64,000 nt of DNA, taken from assembly GCF_000002875.2 (NCBI RefSeq), contig NC_009398.2, forward strand, positions 410,378 to 474,377. Direction: 5' to 3'. Shown here piece by piece: positions 10,628 through 21,131 of the stretch. Position numbers and translations under genes: made by a program. This DNA is from Leishmania infantum JPCM5. Its lineage: Eukaryota; Euglenozoa; Kinetoplastea; Trypanosomatida; Trypanosomatidae. Each line of letters starts with the position of its first letter. Within the stretch, counting starts at the first letter, position 1. The notes under the pieces were generated by a model that ran no database searches, had not been told where the DNA came from, and saw only the letters and a list, made by a program, of their open reading frames with translations.

Positions 10628-11666
10628 CTGAGGAAGCAGTGAATAGGGTGAAAAGGACGTAAATCGTAGAGCAGGGGAGACAACAACGAAGCGAAACAGG
10701 CTGGACGTGTGCAACGGACTGATATGCAGCGTCCCTCTCCCCAAGCAGCAACAACAAAAAAAAAGATGAGAGCGAGCGCCGAGAGTACAGGAGAGAGGAG
10801 AAGGGAGTGGGACGTCGTACTCAGCCGGGCAAAGGTTGACCCGAGGAGGAAGCAGGCGTTGTGGGCGACAGGGGGATATGGGAGGTAACACTGTGCATCA
10901 GGAATGGATACGTGCCCGCTAGTGTCTGCTAGCGTACATTCACTCAGCGCTTCACTCGAAAACCGCCGTCGCCGGAGAGAAGAAGACCCTCCAAGTTGGG
11001 ATTGATGGGCACTGTTCCTGTTTTACACGCGGCAAGCTGGTTGGGAGGGAGGGGTGGTGGGAAGAGATGGGCTGACCGATGCGAGAAGATTGTCAAAACA
11101 TCTTTGTTTTGGTTCAAGAAAGCACATCTGCTGGCACGTGTTAATGTCTTAATCGTGTTTCTTCCCTTCTGGAGGTGGAGCGGAGGCGACGGGGCCAGCG
11201 AGTGGAGCGACAAGAGGAGATGAAAAAGGGGGTGAGAGGGGCGAGAGGCGGGAGGGAGGGAGGGGGGCAGGAGACCCGTCGTCGCGCACGCGCACGCCGC
11301 TCTCGGCGCTCGAAAGAAACAAAGATAAGGGACGAAAAAAAAGCGTGCGCGTGAAACCAACAACAGCGATATATACACACACACATACATGCATACATAT
11401 CTGTGTATACTCGTGCACACACAACGGGAACAGCAACCAAGTGGGCCTTGACGGCGCTCATGCGACAGAGAAATGCGAGGCCGGTGTACCGCGAGATTCT
11501 ACGCCCATTCGCGCGCACGCCTGTACACGCCAAACGCCAGGAAGCACGTGAACATCTTCTTAAAAAAAAAAGGCAGCGCAATCAGTGCCCAACGCGCACG
11601 CGCATAGGAGAAGAGAAAGCGTCAGGGATGACCTTTCCTTATTCTTTCTTTTCCAGCCGACGCACA
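10501..11666. other. Intergenic spacer between antiporter and first carrier-like gene
   Basis: No gene is supported. It contains a TA/GT microsatellite at about 10592-10626, purine-rich plus-strand tracts (about 11160-11270) and a CA/TA stretch at about 11371-11400. It should comprise the 3' UTR of the carrier-like gene and the upstream region of the antiporter gene. Confidence 0.7.
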
Positions 11667-12797
11667 TCAAGCGTCTGCGGAATCCGTAAACATTACGAAC
11701 ACCGTGCGTATTGCAATGCTAGCGACGCTCACCATGAGCCGGAAGCGTAGCCCCGACCACAGCGCCGTCACCCCTTCTTCTCGCACAATCGTCCTGGCGC
11801 AGTCCATAACGCCGGCGTAGCGCCTCTCGTCCTTCTCGTCTGAAGCCGTCAGAACGAGGCGACGGCTCACCACCTCCAGCGGCTGCGTGAGTACGTCGGC
11901 CACAATCGCCAACCCGCGAGCCACCGCGTACGGGTACGCCATCTGTACGCGCTCACTCAACATGACGGAGGCGATAAGGTACAGACCACGGTAAGTGCAC
12001 ACGGTCAGCGGCTCGACGGCGGCGCCGCGGTAGAACCCGCCCCAACCCTTGCGACGGTAGATTTGGCGAGCTGTCTCCGTGGCTGTTGTGTAGCGGTACG
12101 CCTCCTCCTGCAGCGGCGAGACCGGCTCAGCCTCCTCTGCATCTGCTCTTCCATTCGCACCGCTCTTCGCCGCCGCTGCCTCGCCGCCAGCGCAAACAGC
12201 ACCGGTAGCACCACCGGCTGGAGCGACAATGTCAGCCATGTAGTTGGTCATGATAGTTTTGCGGATGGCATTGTACGGGGTGGCGACCCACACCGCCGCG
12301 CTCGTGGCCGCCATCGACAGCGCCACGATGACAGAGGTGCTCATCTGATCCGCCATGCGGGCCGGAATCAGCCGCTGCAGGCATGCAAACACCGCATTGG
12401 TGGCGAACGAGTCCACGAAGCCGCTCGGCAGCGTCAGCACCGCATCTGCCATGACACCGCGGAGAAAACCGCCAAGCCCCTCCTTGCGCCACAGGCGGCT
12501 GTACAGCTGTCCAACGCCATGGAAGCCACCAGCGGGCAGGCGGCCCTGGCGCACCAGTTCGCCCTCGACAGCGGTCAGCACCATCACGCGGTCAATCGGG
12601 GCCGCCATAGATCGCTGTAAAAGATCAAAGACGGCGCGGATCAGCATGTCCAGCGCCATATCCGTAGCAGTCAGCTGCAACTCTTGACCGCCGCCGTACT
12701 GGCCATACGGGGTGTCGCTACCTGCTGTGCCCGTCTGAGAAGCCTGGTACTGCTGCTCCTGGTGGGCAGCTGGGGGAGAGGCGGCGTGGGCGGGCAT
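11667..12797 (-). CDS. Mitochondrial carrier family-like protein (paralogue A)
   Basis: A 376-residue protein, ATG to TGA. Three solute-carrier repeats can be traced from their P-x-[DE]-x-x-R-like and [GF]-x-x-G elements. Repeat 1 has APIDRV (66-71) and KEGLGGFLRG (105-114), repeat 2 has TPYNAIRK (173-180) and KGWGGFYRG (250-258), and repeat 3 has QPLEVVSRR (305-313) and EEGVTALWSGL (340-350). Repeat 2 lacks the acidic residue. An Ala/Gly-rich insertion lies at about 190-225 in the matrix-loop position. The signature RRRMMM of true ADP/ATP carriers is absent, so the substrate cannot be assigned. It probably sits in the mitochondrial inner membrane. The next gene upstream (14915-16210) is a divergent paralogue sharing AVEGEL and NYMAD. 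Pyrimidine tract at about 12846-12870 and an AG near 12817 support the start. Confidence 0.75.
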   Translation of the reverse strand: MPAHAASPPAAHQEQQYQASQTGTAGSDTPYGQYGGGQELQLTATDMALDMLIRAVFDLLQRSMAAPIDRVMVLTAVEGELVRQGRLPAGGFHGVGQLYSRLWRKEGLGGFLRGVMADAVLTLPSGFVDSFATNAVFACLQRLIPARMADQMSTSVIVALSMAATSAAVWVATPYNAIRKTIMTNYMADIVAPAGGATGAVCAGGEAAAAKSGANGRADAEEAEPVSPLQEEAYRYTTATETARQIYRRKGWGGFYRGAAVEPLTVCTYRGLYLIASVMLSERVQMAYPYAVARGLAIVADVLTQPLEVVSRRLVLTASDEKDERRYAGVMDCARTIVREEGVTALWSGLRFRLMVSVASIAIRTVFVMFTDSADA

Positions 12798-14914
12798 GCT
12801 TCCCGTGCGCTAAACTTCGCGACACGCGTGTTGTAATAGATATAAAGCAGAAAGAAAAGGAAAACAAAAGACTATGTGTGCTTGTGATGGGGAAGGGTGG
12901 TGGGGTGTTGGGCACCGCAAGATTAGGTCCACCCAACTCGGTCTACCTCTCTCGCCTCGAGTGGGGGGTGTCCGCTGCGAAATGCGAAGGGAAAAAGAAA
13001 CCAAAGTGAGGCAGTGAGGAATCAACTAGAAACGCTCGTTGTACGTCGAGAACGATATACGGTATACACAGAGAGGGGGGAGAGGCGCACGAGCGTGTGT
13101 ACGTGGGTGGCGCTGGTGCTACGTAATGGTTCAAAGAAGGGGAAGAGCGGAGACAGCACCGGAGCAAGGGCAAGCAAAACAAAACGGAAAACTGTGCGGT
13201 GGCGGCTCGAGGCGAGGGCAGCGCTGCAGAACTGCAAAACGGCGAGACGCTTCGAGAGGACGGCAGGGAGAGAAGCAGCAACGTGAGTCGAGAGAGAGAG
13301 GGAAAGGGACTCGCGCAACAGAGATTGTTGCTGGGCGGCACCGCACTGAACACGCAAAAAAAAAAGAGGGAAACGGGCACAAGCTGATGTACGGTTGCTT
13401 GAAGACGATCACGAAAGCCGAGCACAGGGGAGCCGACACCGGGGGAGGAGGGGAAGAGGGGAGGAGAGAGATGGCGCGCACGGAGCAAACCACAGAAGGA
13501 GGAACAGGAAGAAATACAAAAACAAAAGCGAGAGTCAAGAAAGTTTAGCCCTTTAAGTCTGTGAAGGATGCGTGCGAGGAAATGCGTATATCATACGGAG
13601 CGAAGAGGTGGACCGCGTGTGCCTGCGGAGGCGTGCAGAAGGCGGGGTGGGGGAGGGCGAGAAGGGGGAGGACGCAAAGAGGCCGAAGCGAAAGAGCGCC
13701 AGGCGGTCAACGCGCATAAAATGCGGCAGCCGACACGCGGCAGGCGTTTCCCTTTGCTCGGCTTTGGTTTGTTGCTTTTGATAAGTGAGGGCGCGGAGCT
13801 TGAGAGCGGAAGTGAGGGGCAGCTGCGCCAGTGCGCATGCGGGGCAAGACGGAGAGGGGTCGTGGTGGTGGTGGCGGTGGCGAGAGGAGGGAGGATGTCG
13901 GAAATGGAGGAGAGGTCTGAAAGACGTGGGGTGCACTTGCACATTTGGGCGTGGCAATGCTCTCCTGCGCAAGTGTGGCATATGCCACGGAACGGGAGAA
14001 AGGCTGGAGCCTGAAAAGTGCGCGCCACCGTCGGTGCCTACGTGGGGAGGGGGAAGGAAAAAGGGAAGCCAGCGGCACACTTTATACGGCCGTTGCTCTT
14101 GCTTCACACGCTGTGCACCGGCGATCAGCAAGCCGCTCCATCAGCTCCGCAGCGCTCTTGATAGGGATTTGTTTTCCTGCATGTGTTCTTGCTGGCCACT
14201 TATGCTGCCAGCCACCTCATCGCGGCATCTCAGGGCCCAGTGCCAACTCTTCGTGGGGATGCCAAAGGTCTGCCCCGCCTAGCCTGGGGTGCGACTGCGG
14301 GTTCTTGGTGTCAGCGGGCGGGTCTGGGCTAGCACTGTGCCGAAGGGACTTGCGATGATGATCAGGTTTGTGCGAGCTCACTACGATTCGTGTCGACGAT
14401 TCAGCAAGCACGCGCTTGCACATGCTGTCTTTCGGCTTTAGCTTCGATGTCGTGATGTCGAGCGTGATACAGGGCCCACCCTGCGCTGTATGCCGTGGCA
14501 TTGCAGCGGGCTGAACGGCGCCACACGGTGTTGGTTGGTCCGGTTCCTTGGCGTAGCCGTTGCGCAACCAAGGTAGACGAGTTGTGGTTGTGCGCGCGCA
14601 TCTTTGTTGGCGTGTTCGCGATGGTACGGGCACGTTGAAGAGCAAGGAAAACCGTCACTTTCTCTGAGGAGGACGTGCAGCCCCCATCCCTGCCAATGCT
14701 GAAGCACCCCTGGTGGCGCCAGGGCCAGCACGTCAAGCCCGCCGTGCCGTGATTGAGCAAAGGGGAAGGGGGAGGGTAGAAGACTGAAGGGCAAGAAAGG
14801 TGGGAAGCCGGCCATCCAGCAGCAGCGCAGGCGCCCGCGCCAATCGTGGCACGTATTGCGCACATATTGGTGCTACAGCACCGCCCTTACTTCTTCCTTG
14901 GTCATCCCTCCTTT
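12798..14914. other. Intergenic spacer between the two carrier-like genes
   Basis: No gene is supported. The right part (about 12.8-14.0 kb) is purine-rich on the plus strand with A runs, as expected for minus-strand splice signals. The part at about 14100-14760 is compositionally different and is listed separately. Confidence 0.65.
14100..14760. repeat. GC-rich unique-looking island, possible degenerate retroposon (SIDER-type) remnant
   Basis: Unlike the surrounding purine-rich, microsatellite-rich spacer, this stretch is complex and GC-rich without long tracts. It contains no convincing coding frame. It sits in the presumed 3' UTR of the carrier-like gene ending at 14915. Short degenerate retroposons are known to occupy this position in Leishmania 3' UTRs, but I cannot match a SIDER consensus from memory. 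A decayed gene fragment is an alternative. Confidence 0.25.
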
Positions 14915-16210
14915 CTACACCACAGCACCTGAAAAGGATGGGGCGGTTGGGTAGCCCGCGAGGGTCTGTAGCAGCGGCACCACCGAGCTCGTGATCAAGC
15001 AGAGCTGCAACCCAGCGAGCAAGCCAGCGACGCCTTCTTGGCGCCATACCTGCACAGCGCAGTCCCATCCATTCGCATAGCGGCATCCGCGGCGCGCGGT
15101 CGGGGGGGTCTTGGTCTGGTCATCGCCTCCGTTGCAGGCACTTTCCGCATCTGCGACGGGCAGCAACGCCATGCGCTGTCGAAGAACGACAAACGGACGC
15201 TGCAGCGCGTTGACAGATCCAGCAACCGCCAGCAGCACTCCCAAAGCAAAGAGGCGGTGCTGCCCAAGACGCACTAGCGTCAACGGCGCTGACGCTCCAC
15301 CAGCGTTCGAGGTGCTCATCATCGCCCATCGCTGCATCCACCGCGACGCCGGCTTCACCACCGTCCACGCGAGTCCAAGTGACAAGGCGCGGCTGGCGAG
15401 ATCGACGTCGAGTCCGTTCAAGAGAAGGCTACGAGCTCCCATCCGGTGAAGAACGCATCCCCACACCTCGGTGGCGCTCGTGTAGCGGTGCTGCCGTCGC
15501 CGCTGCTGTGCAGGCTGCGGGGAAGGTTCGCAGACAGGCAGGGACGTGTCCGCCATGTAGTTTACTCGTATTGTCGTCCGTACTGCGCGCAGCGGCCACG
15601 AGAGAAGACTCATGGCGAACGTGGGTGCCACTGTCCGCGACAGCCCGGCCCACCACAACGCCGCCGCACCACCAGCTCGGCTGCCTTGGCTGGGCAACAG
15701 CGAGCCAAGGCGATCCATAAGGCTGCGCATGGCTGCAAAAAGCAGCGCCTCCTCGACGAAGGACGCCAGCACAAAGCCGAACTCCGCTTGACCGCCACGC
15801 AAGAAGCCACATACGCCCTTCTCCTCCTTGTAGAGGTGACGCAGCCACCCAAAGGCACTGGCACGTGATGACCGCCGCGGCGGCGACTTGTCAGCAGTGA
15901 CACGCACTTTCGATGAGCTGGCGCACGCCACGTCTTTGCGCAGCTCTCCCTCCACGGCTGCCAAGCAATCCAGTCGAAGCAGTGCAACCTTGACCACAAA
16001 GCTAGCTGCTGCCGTTGCTACCGAGTTGCCCAGCGCCACAAGCGCCGATGTGATGTCCTCCACCGTGACGCTGCTGCTCACCGGCACGCCCTCCTCCTCC
16101 AGAAAAGCGTTGATGCTTGACTCTGTCAGCCGACGGTGCTCTTCCTCATCGAAGTCGTCCTCCACATCGCCTCGTCGTCGCAAAGGGTAATCAGCCGCCG
16201 CTGCGGACAT
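14915..16210 (-). CDS. Highly degenerate mitochondrial carrier-like protein (paralogue B)
   Basis: A 431-residue protein, ATG to TAG. It is a clear but divergent paralogue of the neighbouring 376-residue carrier-like protein. Shared landmarks in the same order are AVEGEL (85-90), a KEEKGVCGFLRG loop (128-139), RTTIRVNYMAD (211-221, compare KTIMTNYMAD in the neighbour), RYTSATE (242-248) and a C-terminal YANGWDCAVQVWRQEG (378-393). The P-x-[DE]-x-x-R motifs are largely eroded: repeat 1 reads LLRLDCLAA, repeat 2 SWPLRAVR (204-211), repeat 3 QRPFVVLRQR (337-346). That erosion makes ordinary transport by a salt-bridge gate doubtful. Probably a mitochondrial inner-membrane protein; function unknown. 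Confidence 0.65.
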   Translation of the reverse strand: MSAAAADYPLRRRGDVEDDFDEEEHRRLTESSINAFLEEEGVPVSSSVTVEDITSALVALGNSVATAAASFVVKVALLRLDCLAAVEGELRKDVACASSSKVRVTADKSPPRRSSRASAFGWLRHLYKEEKGVCGFLRGGQAEFGFVLASFVEEALLFAAMRSLMDRLGSLLPSQGSRAGGAAALWWAGLSRTVAPTFAMSLLSWPLRAVRTTIRVNYMADTSLPVCEPSPQPAQQRRRQHRYTSATEVWGCVLHRMGARSLLLNGLDVDLASRALSLGLAWTVVKPASRWMQRWAMMSTSNAGGASAPLTLVRLGQHRLFALGVLLAVAGSVNALQRPFVVLRQRMALLPVADAESACNGGDDQTKTPPTARRGCRYANGWDCAVQVWRQEGVAGLLAGLQLCLITSSVVPLLQTLAGYPTAPSFSGAVV

Positions 16211-16624
16211 GTGGAGCTATGAGTGCGTGCACCTGGTGTTACTGTGTGATCCGTTGTGTGCCTGTTACAGCCACTCGCGTTTGTGTGCGTGCGCATCGTG
16301 TGCCCCCAACGTAGCACCGTGAGAAAGAGCACCATGAGAAAAAAAAAAGAAAGGGCGGGATGGAGATACGCAAAAGCATATCACCGGCACACAAAACGCA
16401 ACTCGAGCCGCTGCCAGAGCTGCTAAAACTGCAGCATGCGTGAAGAAGCGTATCGGCATATGTGTGTGCGTGCAGCACTCCTCTTTTCCACAGCAGTCGA
16501 GCGTGCTTGGATGTGCGAGTGCAGCTGTCTCCACTGCCACTCCGCGTTGTTTCGTGCGCTCTCGCTCACATCTCCTGCTCTTTTTCTTCCCTACTTTTCA
16601 GCCTTTCGCCTCCTTACGAGAAGC
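16211..16624. other. Short intergenic spacer
   Basis: It contains the minus-strand pyrimidine tract at about 16340-16356 that should serve carrier-like paralogue B, and the 3' end of the 1047-residue gene upstream. No gene is seen. Confidence 0.7.
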
Positions 16625-19600
16625 TTAGTTGAGCCCTAGCAGCTCGTCGAGGAAGGCTTCAGTGTCGAGGACATGCTGGCGGGCACCGCCGCCCTCACCG
16701 TTCGACGGCAAAACCTCCCCAGCTGGAGAGGTGTCCTTTCCAGCACTCACGCCACTGTCGCAGCCGAGCCTCGACCTTCGCCCTTCGCCCCACAGCGCCA
16801 GCAGGGTTGCCCGCTCAGCGGGCGACAGAACGACTCCCCTCTCCTGGAGTATTCGCCTCACGTCCGAGTACAACTTTGGTGAATGCACCGCCGGCGCACA
16901 CCGTAGAACAGTTTGAACTAGCAGAGAAACATCACCGCTTGCAAGTACCACACGAAGTGCGTCAGCCCAGCTGCCCACCCAGCGATCCGCTATGACGCCG
17001 CGAATAGTGCAGCGCCTCCGCGACCAATCTAGTGGTACCGCTGTACCAGGGGTCACGGCTGCGTGTCGCGCATCCGTCGCCAGCGTGGAAGGCGCGGCAG
17101 GAGACGTGTCTGCTGCGGCTATGAGCAGCGCAGTGGCCACCTTTGCCGCGACCATGGCTGGTGACTGATAAGAAGTGGAAGACAAGGTGGCCACTGGGGA
17201 AGTTGCCTTGACTGACGTATGCAGCATCGCGTTCAACAGCTTGTACGTCATCATCTCTGTCGGATCCACAGCGTCGCCTACGCGGCACCGCCACGCGGCC
17301 CACAAGTCCAGAACGGCCCTGCTTTGTGATGGACAGTCACGCAGGGCGTACGCGACCTGCGACACCACGAAGCCATCGAGGTAGGCGTCCGGAGTCTCGT
17401 GGAAGCACGCCAGCGCCTCCGCCCAACGCCCGGCCGACGCGAGGAGGAAGAAAATGCGTCCAAGTGCGCGGCTCAGCGGCAGCAACGGCGGTGCAGGCCC
17501 TGGCGGCCGGGGGCCGATGTGCAACAATTCGGACCTCGCCCCTGAAACGACAGCGATGTCGGATGGAGATGTACACGCCACGCGATGATGCGAATACTGT
17601 CGGGCAAAGTTCCACAGAGCCAAGGCACCCTGCCACGATGCGCCAGATGGCCGGGCCACCTCGCACGCGACGAGGCCCTTGCCAAGTCGGTGAAGAAACG
17701 AGAATTGATCCACCGGCAGGGGTGTGGACGTTGACGGGCGACAGCAAGAAGGGCCCTTCACCCCTTTGAGCACCAAGTCCTGTGTGTCTACGCTTGAGTT
17801 ATCCGTGCCCTCCCTGCAAGGAAGACCTTCAGGAAAGCTGTGGTTCAAGCAGAGCCGCAATGCTGTGGTCCAGTCGCCTTGCGCCGTGGCATCGTCGATG
17901 CGCTGCAGCAGCCGCTTCAGTGAAACGCCAGCTGCGTCGTCCAGTGTCGTTGGCTGGTCCAGGCGGAAAGGGCGTGACTGTGCGGGTGGCGAACGCATAG
18001 CCAGCCGCAGAGCTTCCCAGATGCCACCAAGGCCCTCATTCTCCACAATCCGCTCATGCCACATGCGGAACGCTTCTAATGCGCCTCCACCGTCCTCTGG
18101 CACAGCGGAGCTGGAGTGGCCGCGAAGACGTTGTAAGTTACGCGCTGCATTGCGGAATATCGTCCGCAAGCGCATATGACCTTGTTCATCTGCTCTTTCA
18201 CCATCATCTCTTCGGACGTCATCCGCCGTCGAGGAAGAGCCCAAGAGAATGGATTTGACGGCCTCGCTCATCGACGCGCACGCCGAAGGCGATAGCAGCG
18301 GTGGATGCTCCTGACTCCCTTCCCACCACGCCGCCGATGCGCTGCGACGACTGTTGCTGCTCATTTTCTTTTGCTTACCATCGCACACCGTGGTGAGCTC
18401 CTCCTTCAACAGACGCTGCCACTCGTCGGATGTGCTGTGCACATCACGGAGCGCTAGCAGAAGCAGCGCCACTGACTCTGTCATTGCACCCATATGCTGT
18501 CCCGCTCGAGTCGCAGAACTCCAGAACGCGAACTTCGTCAGCTCCTCAACCGCCCCTTCCAGGAACGAAACAAGACAGCGACGGTGGGCCTGTGACGGAC
18601 TCTTGCGCGGGCCGGTGCACTCGTTGCAGCACCACAACCATTGCCAGAAAAGATGTCGCCATACGCGCAAGAGCGGCGCAGGGCTCTCCTTGCACATCTG
18701 CCCAATTTCGACCTCGCTTGGGGGAGTGGTGGCACTGCTGTTCATCATCTCAAAAAGAAGTAGCATGTCGCGCGTGCGCATCGTATCGCGCTCCACAACG
18801 TGTGTAAAAAGGGCGAGCAGCAGCGCCAACCGCGGCGATGACGGCGACGAGACAGCCTCCATGGTGCGCCGCCACACATGCCACGCAGCCGCGCCGTGGC
18901 CGCACCACAACAGCAGCCAAACAGACACCTCCTGCAGCGATACAAACATGAAAGGAATCACCGCGCAATCATCAGAGTCCTCAGCGGCTGCCAGCGCACT
19001 GGCTCTGCGGATATGCAAGCCACTTTCGGACGAAGCTTGCCGTGACGCTTGCGCATGTTGGGTGGCGGTGGGGTCTTCTTGCTCGTAGCAGCGGAGCACT
19101 TCCAACGCTTCGCGCCACGCCCCGGTGCCAATGAGCTGGCACAGTCGCTGCTGCACTGGCGACATGGCAGAGTGCGCATCACTGGCACTGACGTGTGGCA
19201 GCGGTGAGGCGCATGGCGGCTCTGGACGCATACGAGCGGGGTCATTCGCAGCTAGTGCAGCATCGGCGCCGGATGCGCTGCGTGACGTGGCGGCCTCAAT
19301 ACACTCGGTGCTCGACTTTCCCGACGTCGCGGCACCATGGCGTCGTCGCCGTCGGTGACTGAAACGGCCCTGCGCTCTCCACAAGCTTGACTCCACTGGT
19401 GCGACGAACTGTGTTACCACGTGTGCATCGATACTATGTACACCACTGTGCGAGGTGGCAGGCATTCGGCCTGAATCGCTCTCGCTGTCAGTACTCCAGT
19501 GACCTGCGAGGGCCGGTGGTGACGGCGATGCGGCAGGTGGTGGCAGAGACGACAGCCACCGCCTCGGGGTGCGCAGTGCCATGGTGACGACATCTTTCTT

Positions 19601-19768
19601 TTGCATGCCACTGCGCTGGAGCACAAACACCTTTGTCTGTGAAGACGGCAGAAGGAGCCGCCGAAATTGCAGCGCGCTACCCATGCAACGGCGGCTGATG
19701 CTCTGTGCACTGCGAAGACGGTCGGACGTTCCACCAAAGAAAAAGCACGTTGCCCGTGAGCTTCTCAT
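16625..19768 (-). CDS. Large hypothetical protein with W-x-x-A-L helical-repeat motifs, probably mitochondrial (PPR-like)
   Basis: The first ATG in this frame is at 19768, giving 1047 residues and a TAA stop; the open frame extends upstream to 19894 but only with a TTG codon. The N-terminus is rich in Arg, Ser and Phe with no acidic residue in the first 15, followed by SISRR and LRRLL-like basic stretches, as in a mitochondrial presequence. Four spaced motifs recall the kinetoplastid PPR-like W-x-x-A-L pattern: GAWREAL (about residue 214), GDWTTAL (about 628), GRWAEAL (about 777) and GSWADAL (about 926). This suggests an alpha-helical repeat scaffold, perhaps for RNA binding in mitochondrial RNA metabolism or mitoribosomes. 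That role is inferred from motif spacing only. Low-complexity Ser/Ala segments separate the repeats. Confidence 0.6.
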   Translation of the reverse strand: MRSSRATCFFFGGTSDRLRSAQSISRRCMGSALQFRRLLLPSSQTKVFVLQRSGMQKKDVVTMALRTPRRWLSSLPPPAASPSPPALAGHWSTDSESDSGRMPATSHSGVHSIDAHVVTQFVAPVESSLWRAQGRFSHRRRRRHGAATSGKSSTECIEAATSRSASGADAALAANDPARMRPEPPCASPLPHVSASDAHSAMSPVQQRLCQLIGTGAWREALEVLRCYEQEDPTATQHAQASRQASSESGLHIRRASALAAAEDSDDCAVIPFMFVSLQEVSVWLLLWCGHGAAAWHVWRRTMEAVSSPSSPRLALLLALFTHVVERDTMRTRDMLLLFEMMNSSATTPPSEVEIGQMCKESPAPLLRVWRHLFWQWLWCCNECTGPRKSPSQAHRRCLVSFLEGAVEELTKFAFWSSATRAGQHMGAMTESVALLLLALRDVHSTSDEWQRLLKEELTTVCDGKQKKMSSNSRRSASAAWWEGSQEHPPLLSPSACASMSEAVKSILLGSSSTADDVRRDDGERADEQGHMRLRTIFRNAARNLQRLRGHSSSAVPEDGGGALEAFRMWHERIVENEGLGGIWEALRLAMRSPPAQSRPFRLDQPTTLDDAAGVSLKRLLQRIDDATAQGDWTTALRLCLNHSFPEGLPCREGTDNSSVDTQDLVLKGVKGPSCCRPSTSTPLPVDQFSFLHRLGKGLVACEVARPSGASWQGALALWNFARQYSHHRVACTSPSDIAVVSGARSELLHIGPRPPGPAPPLLPLSRALGRIFFLLASAGRWAEALACFHETPDAYLDGFVVSQVAYALRDCPSQSRAVLDLWAAWRCRVGDAVDPTEMMTYKLLNAMLHTSVKATSPVATLSSTSYQSPAMVAAKVATALLIAAADTSPAAPSTLATDARHAAVTPGTAVPLDWSRRRCTIRGVIADRWVGSWADALRVVLASGDVSLLVQTVLRCAPAVHSPKLYSDVRRILQERGVVLSPAERATLLALWGEGRRSRLGCDSGVSAGKDTSPAGEVLPSNGEGGGARQHVLDTEAFLDELLGLN

Positions 19769-21131
19769 GGCACCACTGCACAGCAGGAAGAACAGAACAT
19801 GCGATACTGTGCGGAGGGGGCCTCCTCCAACAAGCGCCACTCGTGTACGTTTGGGTACAGCGAACCTCGTGCGATTGCGTGTACGCCCGTGCAATGGAGA
19901 CGCTGCAAGGGGAAGGGTGTAATGCGCCGACTATCACGCGGGACGCAGACGTGTGAAGGCGCACGCCAAGCACAGATGCGCCAGAAAAAGTAGGAAAGGA
20001 AAAGGAACAAGACACAGAGAGACACGCTAGTGAAGGGCGTAATCAGATGGAGCAGGTGAAAGCCAGCATGTGCTAGTGGTGCGTGTAGAGGGAGGGCGGG
20101 GAGGGGGGTTGTACCACAAAAGGAGATGCCCCAGCATATTCTGTGTCCCGTTAGCTGGAGAGAGGGAGGTGGCACACGGTGGAAACGTTGTGTTCATCAC
20201 CGGGTGCCAGCGAACACACCCACACATCCACAGACACACACACACAGAGAGACGCAGCAGCCCCCCTCCACCTCCCCCGAAAAAAGGGGGAGGGGAGGTA
20301 GTCTACATGCGCGCAAAGGGGCACGAGAAAAATACACGCACACACCTGTCTATCAGCCCGCTCTTGCTATCCCTTGCGTGTGTGTGTGTGTGTGTGTGTT
20401 GAGAGGTGTCGTTCACCTTGGAAGCGACGCGCACGAAAGCATTGCCTTTTCTTTGCCAGATTTCTATTCGTTCACGCCGCCGCAGGCTAAGCAGCGCAGG
20501 TACACAACGATGGCGCCATCGTCACCAGGGAAACGGGGAGGGAGGCGCTGGCAAAGGCCGAAAAACACATGAGCGCCACAGCAGCAGAAGCTGACAGTAC
20601 AAGGAGCGCAGCAGAACCGACAGAAAACACAGAGAGAACTATGATACATGTGAAAAGATGGATAGAGGGAGAAACGAGAACACGCACACACACACACACA
20701 CACAACCCCCCTCGAACACCAGCGCACAGGCAGGCAGACGTCTACACCATACAGAGTGGGGTACAATGGACATCAGCACTGCGCATTCGCGCGTGCTTGT
20801 GTTTTGGGTGTGTCTGTGGGCGCGTCGGCTGCCAGACTCGAGGGAAACATCGAGGAAGACCCAAAACAGCAGCAGCACAAGGGAAAAGAGGCAAACACAA
20901 GGAACGAGTGCGAGCACAAACACCCACGCGCGAGCACCCGTGGCGTGGCGCGATCCGCCTCCCGAGGAGAGGGAAAGGAGGGGGCGCCGGTTTGAATCAG
21001 TGTCCCGCAAGACAATGCATCTGCATAAACCTCCCACGTCGGCCAACTCCCACGAGCAAATCACCTAACCTGTCCATGTCCCTCCCCCTCGCCCTTTCCC
21101 TTCTGTTATGCACTGGCTTCGTCCCGTCATC
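19769..21131. other. Intergenic spacer
   Basis: It contains purine-rich plus-strand tracts (about 19983-20010, a good minus-strand splice tract for the W-x-x-A-L protein gene), GT runs near 20381-20400 and CA runs near 20687-20705. Open frames are low-complexity. A GGTTTGAATC string at about 20988 is not part of a tRNA. Confidence 0.7.

Noticed and set aside
16625..19894. Longer start for the W-x-x-A-L protein at 19894
   Set aside because: The codon there is TTG. The first in-frame ATG is at 19768 and is followed by a presequence-like N-terminus.
20980..21000. tRNA B-box-like string GGTTTGAATC
   Set aside because: The second half of a B box and any A box or acceptor-stem pairing are missing.
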